64,000 bases of DNA, from assembly GCF_042429765.1 (NCBI RefSeq), contig NZ_JBHLZU010000004.1, positions 120,590-184,589 on the forward strand, written 5' to 3'. Below the pieces are notes generated by a model. The model was not told where the DNA came from and ran no database searches. It worked only from the letters and a program-made list of their open reading frames with translations. Source of the DNA: Allokutzneria oryzae. Lineage in GTDB: Bacteria > Actinomycetota > Actinomycetes > Mycobacteriales > Pseudonocardiaceae. A program made the translations under genes and the position numbers. The stretch's first letter is position 1. The number at the start of each line of letters is the position of its first letter. Below, one piece after another: positions 1-6,883 of the stretch.

Positions 1-2
1 CG

Positions 3-404
3 TTCACCTACTCCAGCCGCAAGTGGGGCCACCTCGGCGGGGACACCGTGCTGCTGCGGGCCTCCGTCGGCCGGTTCGGCGAGGTCGGGGCGTTGCAGCG
101 GGAGGACTCCGAGCTGGTCGCGGCCGTGCTCGCCGATCTCACCGAGCTGTCGGGACTGACGGTGAAGCCGGTGGACGTGGTGGTCCAGCGGTGGGGCGGC
201 GGGCTGCCGCAGTACGGCGTCGGGCACCTGAGCGCGGTGGCCGACATCCGCCGTGCCGTCGCCGAACTGCCCGGCTTGGCCGTGGCGGGGGCCACTCTCG
301 CGGGGGTCGGTGTGCCCGCGTGCGTCCTCACGGGCAGACAAGCCGCGACCCGGGTGGTCGAGCACCTTCGGGCCGGTGCGACCATGGATGCATGGCGCGC
401 CTGA
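3..404 (+). CDS. hemY: Coproporphyrinogen/protoporphyrinogen oxidase, C-terminal part (5' end outside window)
   Basis: Only the last 133 codons are present; the frame is open from base 3 to the TGA at 402-404. The C-terminal pattern, with a conserved RWGGGLPQY segment, a VGH stretch and a closing GVGVPACVLTGRQAA motif, is typical of the FAD-binding end of HemY-type flavin oxidases. In actinobacteria this enzyme oxidises coproporphyrinogen III to coproporphyrin III in the coproporphyrin-dependent haem pathway (family knowledge). The stop lies inside the next gene, hemQ, overlapping it by 13 bp. That pairing supports the assignment and suggests translational coupling. The start and most of the FAD domain cannot be seen. 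Confidence 0.85.
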   Translation, partial: FTYSSRKWGHLGGDTVLLRASVGRFGEVGALQREDSELVAAVLADLTELSGLTVKPVDVVVQRWGGGLPQYGVGHLSAVADIRRAVAELPGLAVAGATLAGVGVPACVLTGRQAATRVVEHLRAGATMDAWRA

Positions 405-1084
405 ACTACACCGAGCTGAACGACACCATTCGCTACACCATGTGGTCGGTCTTCTCCTTCCCCGCAGGGCAGCTGTCTGGCCACGAGCGGGCGGCCGAGG
501 AGGCTCAGCACTTCTTCGACGCCCTTGAGGACAAGGGCGACGTCGTGGTGCGCGGCGTGTACGACCTCGCGGGCCTGCGCGCCGACGCGGACTTCATGAT
601 CTGGTGGCACGCCGAGGAGATCGAGCCGCTCCAGGCCGCCTACACCGACTTCCGCCGCACCATGGTCGGCCGCGTCGCGAAGCCCGTGTGGAGCAACGTG
701 GCGCTGCACCGTCCGGCGGAGTTCAACAAGAGCCACATCCCGGCGTTCCTCGCCGGTGAGGACCCGCGCCGCTACGTGTGCGTCTACCCCTTCGTGCGGT
801 CCTACGAGTGGTACCTGCTGCCCGACGACGAGCGCCGCAAGATGCTCGCCGACCACGGCAAGGAGGCGCGCGACTACCCGGACGTCCGGGCCAACACCGT
901 GGCCTCCTTCGCACTCGGCGACTACGAGTGGATCCTGGCCTTCGAAGCCGACGAGCTGCACCGCATCGTCGACCTCATGCGCCACCTGCGCGGCACCGAG
1001 GCGCGGCGGCACGTGCGCGAGGAGATCCCGTTCTACACCGGCACCCGGACGCCGGTTCAGGAACTGGTCCGCAACCTGCCCTGA
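392..1084 (+). CDS. hemQ: Coproheme decarboxylase HemQ (chlorite-dismutase-like)
   Basis: The 230-aa protein begins MARLNYTELNDTIRYTMWSV and has the usual length and architecture of actinobacterial HemQ, a dimeric alpha+beta-barrel enzyme that decarboxylates coproheme twice, using peroxide, to give haem b. Visible family features are the YPFVRSYEWYLL segment, which carries the candidate catalytic tyrosine, and the histidine of MLADHG, the likely proximal iron ligand. The ATG at 392 lies inside the end of the upstream oxidase gene, so the two last steps of haem synthesis are encoded back to back. The upstream open frame is the same strand in another frame of hemY and was not used as the start. 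Confidence 0.93.
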   Translation: MARLNYTELNDTIRYTMWSVFSFPAGQLSGHERAAEEAQHFFDALEDKGDVVVRGVYDLAGLRADADFMIWWHAEEIEPLQAAYTDFRRTMVGRVAKPVWSNVALHRPAEFNKSHIPAFLAGEDPRRYVCVYPFVRSYEWYLLPDDERRKMLADHGKEARDYPDVRANTVASFALGDYEWILAFEADELHRIVDLMRHLRGTEARRHVREEIPFYTGTRTPVQELVRNLP

Positions 1085-1089
1085 GTTCG

Positions 1090-1737
1090 GTGAAGCGCTC
1101 CCCGCTCCAACGCGTGCCCGTCGTGGGGCTGGTCCTCGCCGCCCTGGCGGGCTGGTGCGCGCGCCGCAGCTCCCGTCGGCTGTGGCGCGGGATGTTCTGG
1201 CTGTTCACCGTGGTGCTCGGCTGGTTCGGCGCCGCGGGCCTGGTGGCGTCGTGGTGGGTGCACGAGGCGTCTGAGCTGCGGCGCTGGCGCTGGCTCTCGG
1301 AGCTGCTCCCGTTACGGCTGCGGCACTACCTCGTCGTCGCGCCCAGGGACATGGAGTTCGGTCCCGAGCTGCGCGAGGTCACCGGCCGCGCGCGGGTGAC
1401 GGTCATGCAGCCGGAGTCGGAGTGGACCGTCCACAAGGGACTCGACGCGGTGCTCGTCGTGTTCGCCGCCGACGACCTGCCCGAGGCCGCCGACCGCGAG
1501 CGCTTCTTCGAACAGGCCAGGGCGGCACTGCGCAAGGACGGCAGGGTCGTGCTGGTGGAACAGCATCGCGGCCCGGCCACCACGGCGGTCTTCGGCCCGG
1601 TCGCGTGGCGCTTCCCACCGCGCGCGGAGTGGGAGCGCGCCGCGACGGCCGCCGGTCTGCGCCTGGTGGCCGCGCGCAGGGTGACTCCGTTCGTGACCGG
1701 TCTGGCGTTCACGCCGCTGCACCACCCGATGCGCTAG
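1090..1737 (+). CDS. Membrane-anchored methyltransferase-like protein
   Basis: The 215-aa product starts at a GTG 5 bp after the hemQ stop; an ATG at 1192 is an alternative. A basic N-terminus is followed by one hydrophobic segment (about residues 35-57, FWLFTVVLGWFGAAGLVASW). The rest resembles the Rossmann part of class I SAM-dependent methyltransferases: a strand HYLVVAP, a middle LDAVLVVFAADDLP segment, and a late RVVLVEQH strand with a following insertion. A clear glycine-rich SAM motif is not seen, so activity is uncertain. The tight spacing suggests co-transcription with hemQ. No RBS is obvious at the GTG. A hairpin-bearing repeat follows 40 bp after the stop. Confidence 0.6.
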   Translation: MKRSPLQRVPVVGLVLAALAGWCARRSSRRLWRGMFWLFTVVLGWFGAAGLVASWWVHEASELRRWRWLSELLPLRLRHYLVVAPRDMEFGPELREVTGRARVTVMQPESEWTVHKGLDAVLVVFAADDLPEAADRERFFEQARAALRKDGRVVLVEQHRGPATTAVFGPVAWRFPPRAEWERAATAAGLRLVAARRVTPFVTGLAFTPLHHPMR

Positions 1738-1776
1738 GTCGTGTCCTGCAAGCGGTAACACCACCCCCGGGTCCCC

Positions 1777-1848
1777 GTTTCGCGTTGTGGAGCCTTAACG
1801 CGAAATGGGAGCGCTCTTTTGCGCATCAAGGTGACAAAACGCGAAAAC
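1777..1848 (+). repeat. Intergenic hairpin element, copy 1
   Basis: Copy 1 of a family found three times in the window. TTTCGCGTT (1778-1786) and AACGCGAAA (1797-1805) form a perfect 9-bp stem with a 10-nt loop. Next come the palindrome GAGCGCTC (1809-1816), a TTTTGCGC stretch, and a second copy of AACGCGAAA (1838-1846). It lies between convergent genes, 40 bp after the methyltransferase-like gene, so it could act as a bidirectional terminator. It matches copy 2 (reverse strand, 30224-30293) over its whole length. Confidence 0.75.
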
Positions 1849-1934
1849 CCCGGCCACACCAGCTGGCCCACGCGCGCACCGGGGCGCTGCTGCGGCGCCG
1901 TCTCGGGGCTTCGGGACGACTTGCGGGACAGGCG

Positions 1935-2291
1935 CTAGTTCCTCTTGAAGGAGAACCACTTCCGGCGTCTGCGGGGGCGCTGGAGGTCGCCGCGTTCGTA
2001 GAGCCACTCGGTGAAGGACTCGGAGTCCGCTCGGTAGCCGACACCCGTTGGACGCGGGTTTTCCTTGGCGTAGCTGTGAAAGAGCGGCCGGAACCGGTCG
2101 CCGAGCGCCTCGGCGAGATCAGGGCGGACCGCAGCCATCACCCTGGTTCGCTTGGCCAGCAACGACCTCGACTGCAAGGCGAGCCGGTCCGCGTCGAAGC
2201 CCTCCGGTGCGGTCCCGTCGGAGACCAGCGCGCGCAGCAGCTCCGCCTGAGCGGCCGCGACACGGCGGCGCGCCTCGTTCTCCTCGGTCAT
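1935..2291 (-). CDS. Small partner protein of the DUF692 enzyme (SCO6045-like)
   Basis: The 118-aa, charged protein starts MTEENEARRRVAAAQAELLR and overlaps the end of the DUF692 gene by 4 bp (ATGA, 2288-2291), so the two are translationally coupled. The sequence has an amphipathic N-terminal helix, a central SRSLLAKRTRVMAAVRPDLA helix with basic residues, and a C-terminal YERGDLQRPRRRRKWF basic end. In other actinobacteria a small SCO6045-like protein is found beside DUF692 genes; in better-studied MNIO systems the equivalent small partner binds the substrate peptide. A peptide-recognition role is inference from position. No enzymatic motif is visible. Confidence 0.6.
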   Translation of the reverse strand: MTEENEARRRVAAAQAELLRALVSDGTAPEGFDADRLALQSRSLLAKRTRVMAAVRPDLAEALGDRFRPLFHSYAKENPRPTGVGYRADSESFTEWLYERGDLQRPRRRRKWFSFKRN

Positions 2292-3103
2292 CGCGCGGCC
2301 TCGACCACCCCGCGGATGCTCGCCAGCTCTCCAGCCAGCTCCGCGTCTGTGGGGTAGGCGTCGTCGCGTTCCAGCAGCACACCCGGCGGCTGGACCCGCG
2401 AGCACAGCTCGCCGAGCAGCTCCAGCACCGGCGCGGGCACCGCGTGGGCGTGCGTGTCGTGGTAGACGCCGTGCTCGTCCGCTCCGCCGGCCACGTGCAC
2501 GTATGCCAGGCGCTCCAACGGGATCACGTCGAGGAACGCCCGCGCGTCCGTGCCGAGGTTGAGCGAGTTGGCGTGCAGGTTCGCCACGTCGATCAGCAGC
2601 CAGCAGTCCGTGCGCTCGACCAGCTCAGCCAGGAACTCGCCCTCGGTGAGGTTGGAGTCCGGCCACTCCAGCAGCGCCGCCACGTTCTCCAGCGCCAGCG
2701 GCACCGGCAGGGCGGCCTGGGCCTGCGCCACGTTGGCGCACAACACGTCCAGTGCGTCGCGGGTGCGGGGGACCGGCATCAGGTGACCCGCTTCGAGCCC
2801 ACCGGCGCGGACGAACGCCACGTGGTCGCTGACCAGCGGGGCGCCCACCAGCTCGGCGACCGCGCCCAGGTGCTCGACCTTCGTCAGGTCCAGCGGGTCC
2901 GCTCCGCCCAGCGACAGCGACACCGCGTGCGGGATCACCGGCGTGCCGCGTTCCCGGAGCAGGCGCAGGGAGTCGGGGAGGTCGTGCGTGTGCAGGTTCT
3001 CCGCGATCGCCTCGACGAAGTCGACTCCCGGCAGGCGTTCCACGGTCAGGTCGATCTCCGGGCGCCAGCCGATGCCGATACCGAGCTCCGGGATGGTGTT
3101 CAC
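2288..3103 (-). CDS. DUF692 / MNIO-family multinuclear iron oxidative enzyme
   Basis: The 271-aa protein has a TIM-barrel pattern with the metal-ligand-bearing motifs of DUF692: ENLHTHDL near residue 37, SDHVAF, ALENVAALLEW, LLIDVANLHANS, YVHVAGG, DTHAHAVP and VLLERD. This family, renamed MNIO, uses a di- or tri-iron cluster to oxidise cysteine or other residues of peptides in RiPP pathways. The GTG start at 3103 overlaps the stop of the upstream TIGR04222 gene by 4 bp (3100-3103). The downstream partner overlaps its own stop by 4 bp. The three genes are therefore one translationally coupled unit, and the upstream Cys/Gly-rich tail is the obvious candidate substrate. The substrate and reaction are inferred. 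Confidence 0.85.
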   Translation of the reverse strand: MNTIPELGIGIGWRPEIDLTVERLPGVDFVEAIAENLHTHDLPDSLRLLRERGTPVIPHAVSLSLGGADPLDLTKVEHLGAVAELVGAPLVSDHVAFVRAGGLEAGHLMPVPRTRDALDVLCANVAQAQAALPVPLALENVAALLEWPDSNLTEGEFLAELVERTDCWLLIDVANLHANSLNLGTDARAFLDVIPLERLAYVHVAGGADEHGVYHDTHAHAVPAPVLELLGELCSRVQPPGVLLERDDAYPTDAELAGELASIRGVVEAAR

Positions 3104-3972
3104 GAGCCGCCTCCTCCGCCACCGCAACCACCGCCGCCACCGCAGGAGGAGCCACCGCCACCGCCGCAGGAGGACGAGCCCCCACCGCAGGACGAGCCCC
3201 CGCAGGACGAGCCGCCGCACGAGTATCCACCCGAGGTGGAGCAGGTGCTGTGCACCATGCCGCTGCCGGACTCCGTCGACGGCACCGAGCCCCTGCGGAC
3301 CGCGGCCAGCACCTCGTCGTCCGGGCAGGCCGCGATCCCGCCGAACACGACCGCGCCGAGCACGGCGTGCTGGAGCTCCGGCGCGGTGTGCCGCATGCCC
3401 AGCGCCCGGTTGCCCGCGACCGTCCGCAGCGGCAGCTTCCAGCGCAGCATCGCGCTCGCGGAGATCAGGCCGATCATCGGCAGCCAGATCAGCTCCGGCG
3501 TCTCGGCGACGAACGCCAGCATGACGAACTCGAACAGGTGGATCGCGATCGCGGGGTAGGCCGCCCGACGCGCCAGCTGCGCCTGGTCCACGCCGTTGGC
3601 GAGCCCGTCGCGCGCGAGCCGGTCGCGGATCGCGGCGATCTCGGGCGAGCGGTGCAGCCGGTTGCTCAGTCCCCGCAACGACAGCGGGCTCGCGGTGTGC
3701 TGGAGCACGAGCGCGTCGACCTCGTCGAATCCGGTCGCGCCGCCGACGGCCTGGAACTGCCCGGTCGTCCTGGACAGCCGCAGCGCCCCCGCCTGGTACA
3801 GCCGCATCACCGACGTCTCGACCACCCTGCGCGGTCCGCCGGTGAGGTAGGCGATCTCCAGCGCGGTCAGGGGCAGCTCGCCCCGAGCGTCGCGCCGCTG
3901 GATCCGTGAGCGGACCGCAACGACCCAGCCGAGCGCGGCCACCAGGAGCAGCAACATCAGCGCGGAGTTCAT
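3100..3972 (-). CDS. TIGR04222 membrane protein with Cys/Gly/Ser-rich tail, copy 1
   Basis: The 290-aa protein has an N-terminal membrane helix (about residues 3-20, ALMLLLLVAALGWVVAV), a cytoplasmic alpha-helical region starting with ALEIAYLTGGPRRVVE that defines the TIGR04222 family, and a second hydrophobic pair around 150-190. The last ~47 residues are almost only Gly, Ser and Cys with seven cysteines in repeats such as YSCGGSSCGGSSCGGG. The start at 3972 is preceded by a strong GGAGGGGAG Shine-Dalgarno. The gene is directly coupled to the MNIO enzyme. The tail resembles a multi-cysteine core peptide, so this may be a membrane-anchored precursor to be modified; that is inference. An alternative is a purely structural low-complexity tail. 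Confidence 0.75.
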   Translation of the reverse strand: MNSALMLLLLVAALGWVVAVRSRIQRRDARGELPLTALEIAYLTGGPRRVVETSVMRLYQAGALRLSRTTGQFQAVGGATGFDEVDALVLQHTASPLSLRGLSNRLHRSPEIAAIRDRLARDGLANGVDQAQLARRAAYPAIAIHLFEFVMLAFVAETPELIWLPMIGLISASAMLRWKLPLRTVAGNRALGMRHTAPELQHAVLGAVVFGGIAACPDDEVLAAVRRGSVPSTESGSGMVHSTCSTSGGYSCGGSSCGGSSCGGGSSSCGGGGGSSCGGGGGCGGGGGGS

Positions 3973-4062
3973 CGGTCTCCCCTCCGGTGTGTCCGTTGTG
4001 GACCCTTGTGCGACCGCGAACCACCGCGCGGCAAGGAGAAGCTCACACTCCTGAAGGACACA

Positions 4063-4097
4063 GCGCCCCACTCGTGGTCCTCCCACGAGTGGGGCGC
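4063..4097 (-). terminator. Hairpin terminator after TIGR04222 copy 2
   Basis: A perfect 15-bp stem (GCGCCCCACTCGTGG, 4063-4077, and its complement 4083-4097) with a 5-nt loop. It lies 75 bp past the stop of the second TIGR04222 gene and upstream of the first. No U-tract follows, which is common in actinomycetes. It probably separates the two TIGR04222 genes into two transcripts or attenuates read-through. Confidence 0.7.
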
Positions 4098-4171
4098 GTG
4101 CTCATCGCGGTCGCGGCCGAGTCAGCCGGTGGGACCCGCCCGATGTCCACCCCCAGCAGGGGACATCGTGC

Positions 4172-5143
4172 TCACCCGCCTCCTCCTCCGCCGCAGCCGC
4201 CGCCCCCTCCGCCGCAACCGCCTCCGCCGTCGCTGCTTCCCGAACCACATCCACTCCCGCCACCGAGGCCACCGGCGTAGAAGAACCCGCCTGCGGCACC
4301 GTGATCCGCGTAGGAAGCGGTGCGACCACGACGAACTAGACGTTGCGAACGCGCTTTTGGTTCACCCTTGATCGCGGAGATTCTGGTCGCCTGGTCCGGG
4401 TAGGCGGAGAATCCGCGCAGTGCGATCGGTCCCAGCTGCGGGTGGCGCAGCGCGGCGGTGTGCAGGCCGGGCACGTCCACCGCGGTGTCGGGCGCCGTGA
4501 CGACCTGTGTCGCGGCGTTGGTCAGCCGCGCGCCCGTGCTGGTCAGCGCGGGCAGCCGCCACGCGCGCAGCAGCACGGCGAGCAGACCCGTCAGCAGGAG
4601 CAGCAGTGTGAGGTAGCCGATCGGGTAGCCGCCGAACAGTCCGGTGAACCACCGCAGCACACCGACGGCCCCGAGCAGGAGCAGCGGGATGACGCCCTTG
4701 CGGCTGCGCGCGGTCGCGTCGAGGTCGGTGACCAGGCCCGCCTGCACGACGCGGTCGCGCACCGCGCGCACGCTCTTGTGGTTCTCCAGCCAGCGGCCCA
4801 GCCGGGCGGCAGGGACCGGCGTCGCACCCTCGGTGGAGGACAGCACGGCCGCGTCCACCGGGTGCTCCGCCCGCGCGCCTTCGACGGCCTTCACCCCGCC
4901 CGCTGTGCGCGACGTGCGCAGCTTGTTCCCCAGCAGCAGCCGGGACATCGCCAGCTCGACCACGCGTTCGCCGCCCCCGGTGAGGTAGGCGAGCTCGTCA
5001 AGACCGACCGGCTCGGCGGAACCGGAGCGCGCCCCCCGGCGCACCCGCAGGCGCACCACGAGCGCCCAGACCACAGCGATCGCGAGTGCCGCTCCGTACA
5101 GCGCCAGGAAACCCGGCCCCGAAATGCCCCACGGTTCGTTCAT
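4172..5143 (-). CDS. TIGR04222 membrane protein with Gly/Cys tail, copy 2
   Basis: The 323-aa protein is a diverged paralogue of the preceding one: an N-terminal membrane helix (FLALYGAALAIAVVWALVV), the family segment LDELAYLTGGGERVVELAMS, a strongly hydrophobic double helix in the middle (YLTLLLLLTGLLAVLL), and a glycine-rich C-terminus. The tail, about 35 residues, carries only three cysteines in (G)n-C spacing, compared with seven in copy 1. The ATG at 5143 is preceded by GGTTGGGGGGTGGCG, a plausible Shine-Dalgarno region. It sits upstream of the copy 1/MNIO/partner unit, separated by a hairpin. A duplicated candidate substrate for the MNIO enzyme is a plausible reading, but no cleavage site is visible. 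Confidence 0.7.
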   Translation of the reverse strand: MNEPWGISGPGFLALYGAALAIAVVWALVVRLRVRRGARSGSAEPVGLDELAYLTGGGERVVELAMSRLLLGNKLRTSRTAGGVKAVEGARAEHPVDAAVLSSTEGATPVPAARLGRWLENHKSVRAVRDRVVQAGLVTDLDATARSRKGVIPLLLLGAVGVLRWFTGLFGGYPIGYLTLLLLLTGLLAVLLRAWRLPALTSTGARLTNAATQVVTAPDTAVDVPGLHTAALRHPQLGPIALRGFSAYPDQATRISAIKGEPKARSQRLVRRGRTASYADHGAAGGFFYAGGLGGGSGCGSGSSDGGGGCGGGGGGCGGGGGG

Positions 5144-5247
5144 CGCCACCCCCCAACCTCGCGAAGGAAGCAATATCGTGCGAGCTGGGTCACACCGGCT
5201 CAAAGTCTTTTGAGCAAGGCTTAGGGCAGCTTTAGGCAGGGGTTGAG

Positions 5248-5661
5248 CTAGGGGGTCTCGTCCGGCACCAGGCGCAGGCTGATCGAGTTGATGCAGTACC
5301 GCTGGTCGGTCGGCGTCGGGAAACCCTCACCCTCGAACACGTGGCCGAGGTGGCTGTGGCACCGCGCGCACAGTACCTCCACCCGGACCATGCCCATGCT
5401 CCGGTCCTCGCGCAGGATCACCCGGTCCCCGGCCAGCGGCGAGAAGAACGACGGCCAGCCGCAGTGCGACTCGAACTTGGTGTCGCTGCGGAACAGCTCA
5501 GCCCCGCAGGCGCGGCACTCGTAGACGCCCTTGGTCTTGGTTTCGGTGTACTCGCCGCGCCACGCCGGTTCGGTGCCCGCCTGGCGCAGCACCGCGTACT
5601 CGGCGGGGGTCAGCTGCTCCCGCCACTCCTGCTCTGACTTGACCACCTCGGCCGGTTCCAT
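5248..5661 (-). CDS. msrB: Peptide-methionine (R)-S-oxide reductase
   Basis: The 137-aa protein is a standard single-domain MsrB that reduces the R-epimer of methionine sulfoxide in proteins. The zinc site is intact (CRAC and CARC pairs), the signature HCGWPSF is present, and the catalytic cysteine is in RYCINSISL close to the C-terminus. It is a stand-alone gene, not fused to MsrA, and has its own intergenic region on each side. No unusual feature was seen. Confidence 0.95.
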   Translation of the reverse strand: MEPAEVVKSEQEWREQLTPAEYAVLRQAGTEPAWRGEYTETKTKGVYECRACGAELFRSDTKFESHCGWPSFFSPLAGDRVILREDRSMGMVRVEVLCARCHSHLGHVFEGEGFPTPTDQRYCINSISLRLVPDETP

Positions 5662-5686
5662 GACGCCACGGTAACCCTGTTCCGCC

Positions 5687-6013
5687 TCAGAGCAGGCCGA
5701 GCACCTCGATCAGGGTGAGCAGCGCGACCACGGCCGCGCTGAGCAGGGCCAGGATGACCGCCCAGCTGACGATGACCACGGAGAGCCTGCGGTGGCCCTC
5801 GCGCCGGTTGGCGGCCTCGGCGAAGTCTCCGACCTGGGTGAGGTAGCCCTCCACCGTGTAGGGCTTGGGCACCTTCTGCACCCGGTCCAGGTGCTCGGCG
5901 AAGGCCTGGGTCTCCGGGTCGTCCGGGTCGAGCCCGATGAGATCGTCCCGGAAGCGCCCCTGCGGCCCCTCGGGGTCGACGGGCTCCTGGTCACCGTGCT
6001 CCTGGCGGCGCAT
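5687..6013 (-). CDS. Small membrane protein with one C-terminal helix
   Basis: The 108-aa protein starts MRRQEHGDQEP, is acidic and Asp/Pro-rich in its first half (LIGLDPDDPETQAF), and ends in one strongly hydrophobic segment of about 25 residues (VVIVSWAVILALLSAAVVAL). The topology suggests a tail-anchored protein with a soluble N-terminus. It is divergent from the GntR gene and shares a ~115-bp intergenic region with it, so it could be a target of that regulator. I do not recognise the family. Confidence 0.65.
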   Translation of the reverse strand: MRRQEHGDQEPVDPEGPQGRFRDDLIGLDPDDPETQAFAEHLDRVQKVPKPYTVEGYLTQVGDFAEAANRREGHRRLSVVIVSWAVILALLSAAVVALLTLIEVLGLL

Positions 6014-6064
6014 GACATCCACGGTACTGGGCGCGATGTGACGTTCTTGGCACGAAGGGGTCGC

Positions 6065-6104
6065 TTGACAGTGAAGCGGGCCGCCGACTGAACTGTTGAC
6101 AGTC
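6065..6104 (+). promoter_or_regulatory. Direct repeat TTGACAGT upstream of the GntR gene
   Basis: TTGACAGT occurs twice (6065-6072 and 6096-6103), spaced 31 bp apart, in the short divergent region between the small membrane protein and the GntR gene. The first copy could be a -35 box with a poor -10 (TGAACT) 18 bp later. The two could also be operator half-sites for autoregulation. The assignment is tentative. Confidence 0.35.
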
Positions 6105-6128
6105 GCCGGTAGGAGCGGAGAGCCGCAC

Positions 6129-6803
6129 GTGTCCCTCGACAACCCCCTGCACGTCAGCCTTGCCGAACGCACCCTCCAGGTCCTGCGTGAGCTCGTGCTC
6201 ACCGGCGAGATCCCGCCGGGCGCGCGGGTCAACGAGGTCGAGCTCGCCACCCGCTTCGGCATCAGCCGCGGCCCGGTCCGCGAGGCCATCCGGCACCTGA
6301 CCAGCGAAGGGCTGCTGGTGCTCCGGACCAACCGGGGCGCGTACGTGCCCAAGGCCGACGCGGGCCAGGTCCACGCGCTCTTCGAGCTGCGCGTCGCCCT
6401 GGAGGGCGAGGCGTCCCGCTTCGCGGCGCTCCGCCGCACCGACGACGACATCGCCGAACTGCGCCGCCGCAGCGCCAACGCGCGGGAGGCCTTCGAGGCC
6501 GGGCGGCGGTTCCCCTACCGGCTCGACCTGGACTTCCACGGCGCGCTGCTCCAGGCCGCGCGCAGCCCGTTGATCACCGCCCAGGTGCACCTGGTGCAGC
6601 AGCAGGTGATCCTGCTGCGCACGACGACACCGGTGGACCCGATGCACTCGCTGGCCTCGCTCGACGACCACGACCGCCTGGTCGAGGCGGTGGAGGCCGC
6701 CGACCCGGAACGCGCCGCCGAGGCCATGCGGGTCCACCTGCATCGCGTCCGTGACCAGCTGTTGACCTATCTCGAACCGTCGGAACAGGCGTTCTTGGGC
6801 TGA
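6129..6803 (+). CDS. GntR-family regulator, FadR subfamily (FCD domain)
   Basis: The 224-aa protein starts at GTG 6129 with GGAGCGGAG upstream. The N-terminal winged helix contains the GntR pattern ARVNEVELATRFGISRGPVR followed by EAIRHLTSEGLLV. The C-terminal FCD helical bundle (about residues 85-215) has the metal- and ligand-binding residues expected of this subfamily: D and H in LDLDFHGAL, and H in MRVHLHRVRDQL. Members sense small carboxylic acids or sugars and usually regulate a neighbouring operon or themselves. The neighbours are a small membrane protein (divergent) and a secreted hydrolase-like protein (80 bp downstream). The effector cannot be told from sequence. Confidence 0.9.
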   Translation: MSLDNPLHVSLAERTLQVLRELVLTGEIPPGARVNEVELATRFGISRGPVREAIRHLTSEGLLVLRTNRGAYVPKADAGQVHALFELRVALEGEASRFAALRRTDDDIAELRRRSANAREAFEAGRRFPYRLDLDFHGALLQAARSPLITAQVHLVQQQVILLRTTTPVDPMHSLASLDDHDRLVEAVEAADPERAAEAMRVHLHRVRDQLLTYLEPSEQAFLG

Positions 6804-6883
6804 GTGGGTGGTGACGGCGGCTTCGCCGAGCGCACCGGCCACTTCGGACCAACACTGATGCTCCCTGCTCCGGGGAGGTCCTC

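Noticed and set aside
1806..1820. CebR-like box (TGGGAGCGCTC) inside the hairpin elements
   Set aside because: The right half of the palindrome (CCCA) is missing in all three copies, and the sites lie downstream of genes unrelated to cellobiose use. A repeat family explains them better, though an operator role cannot be fully excluded.
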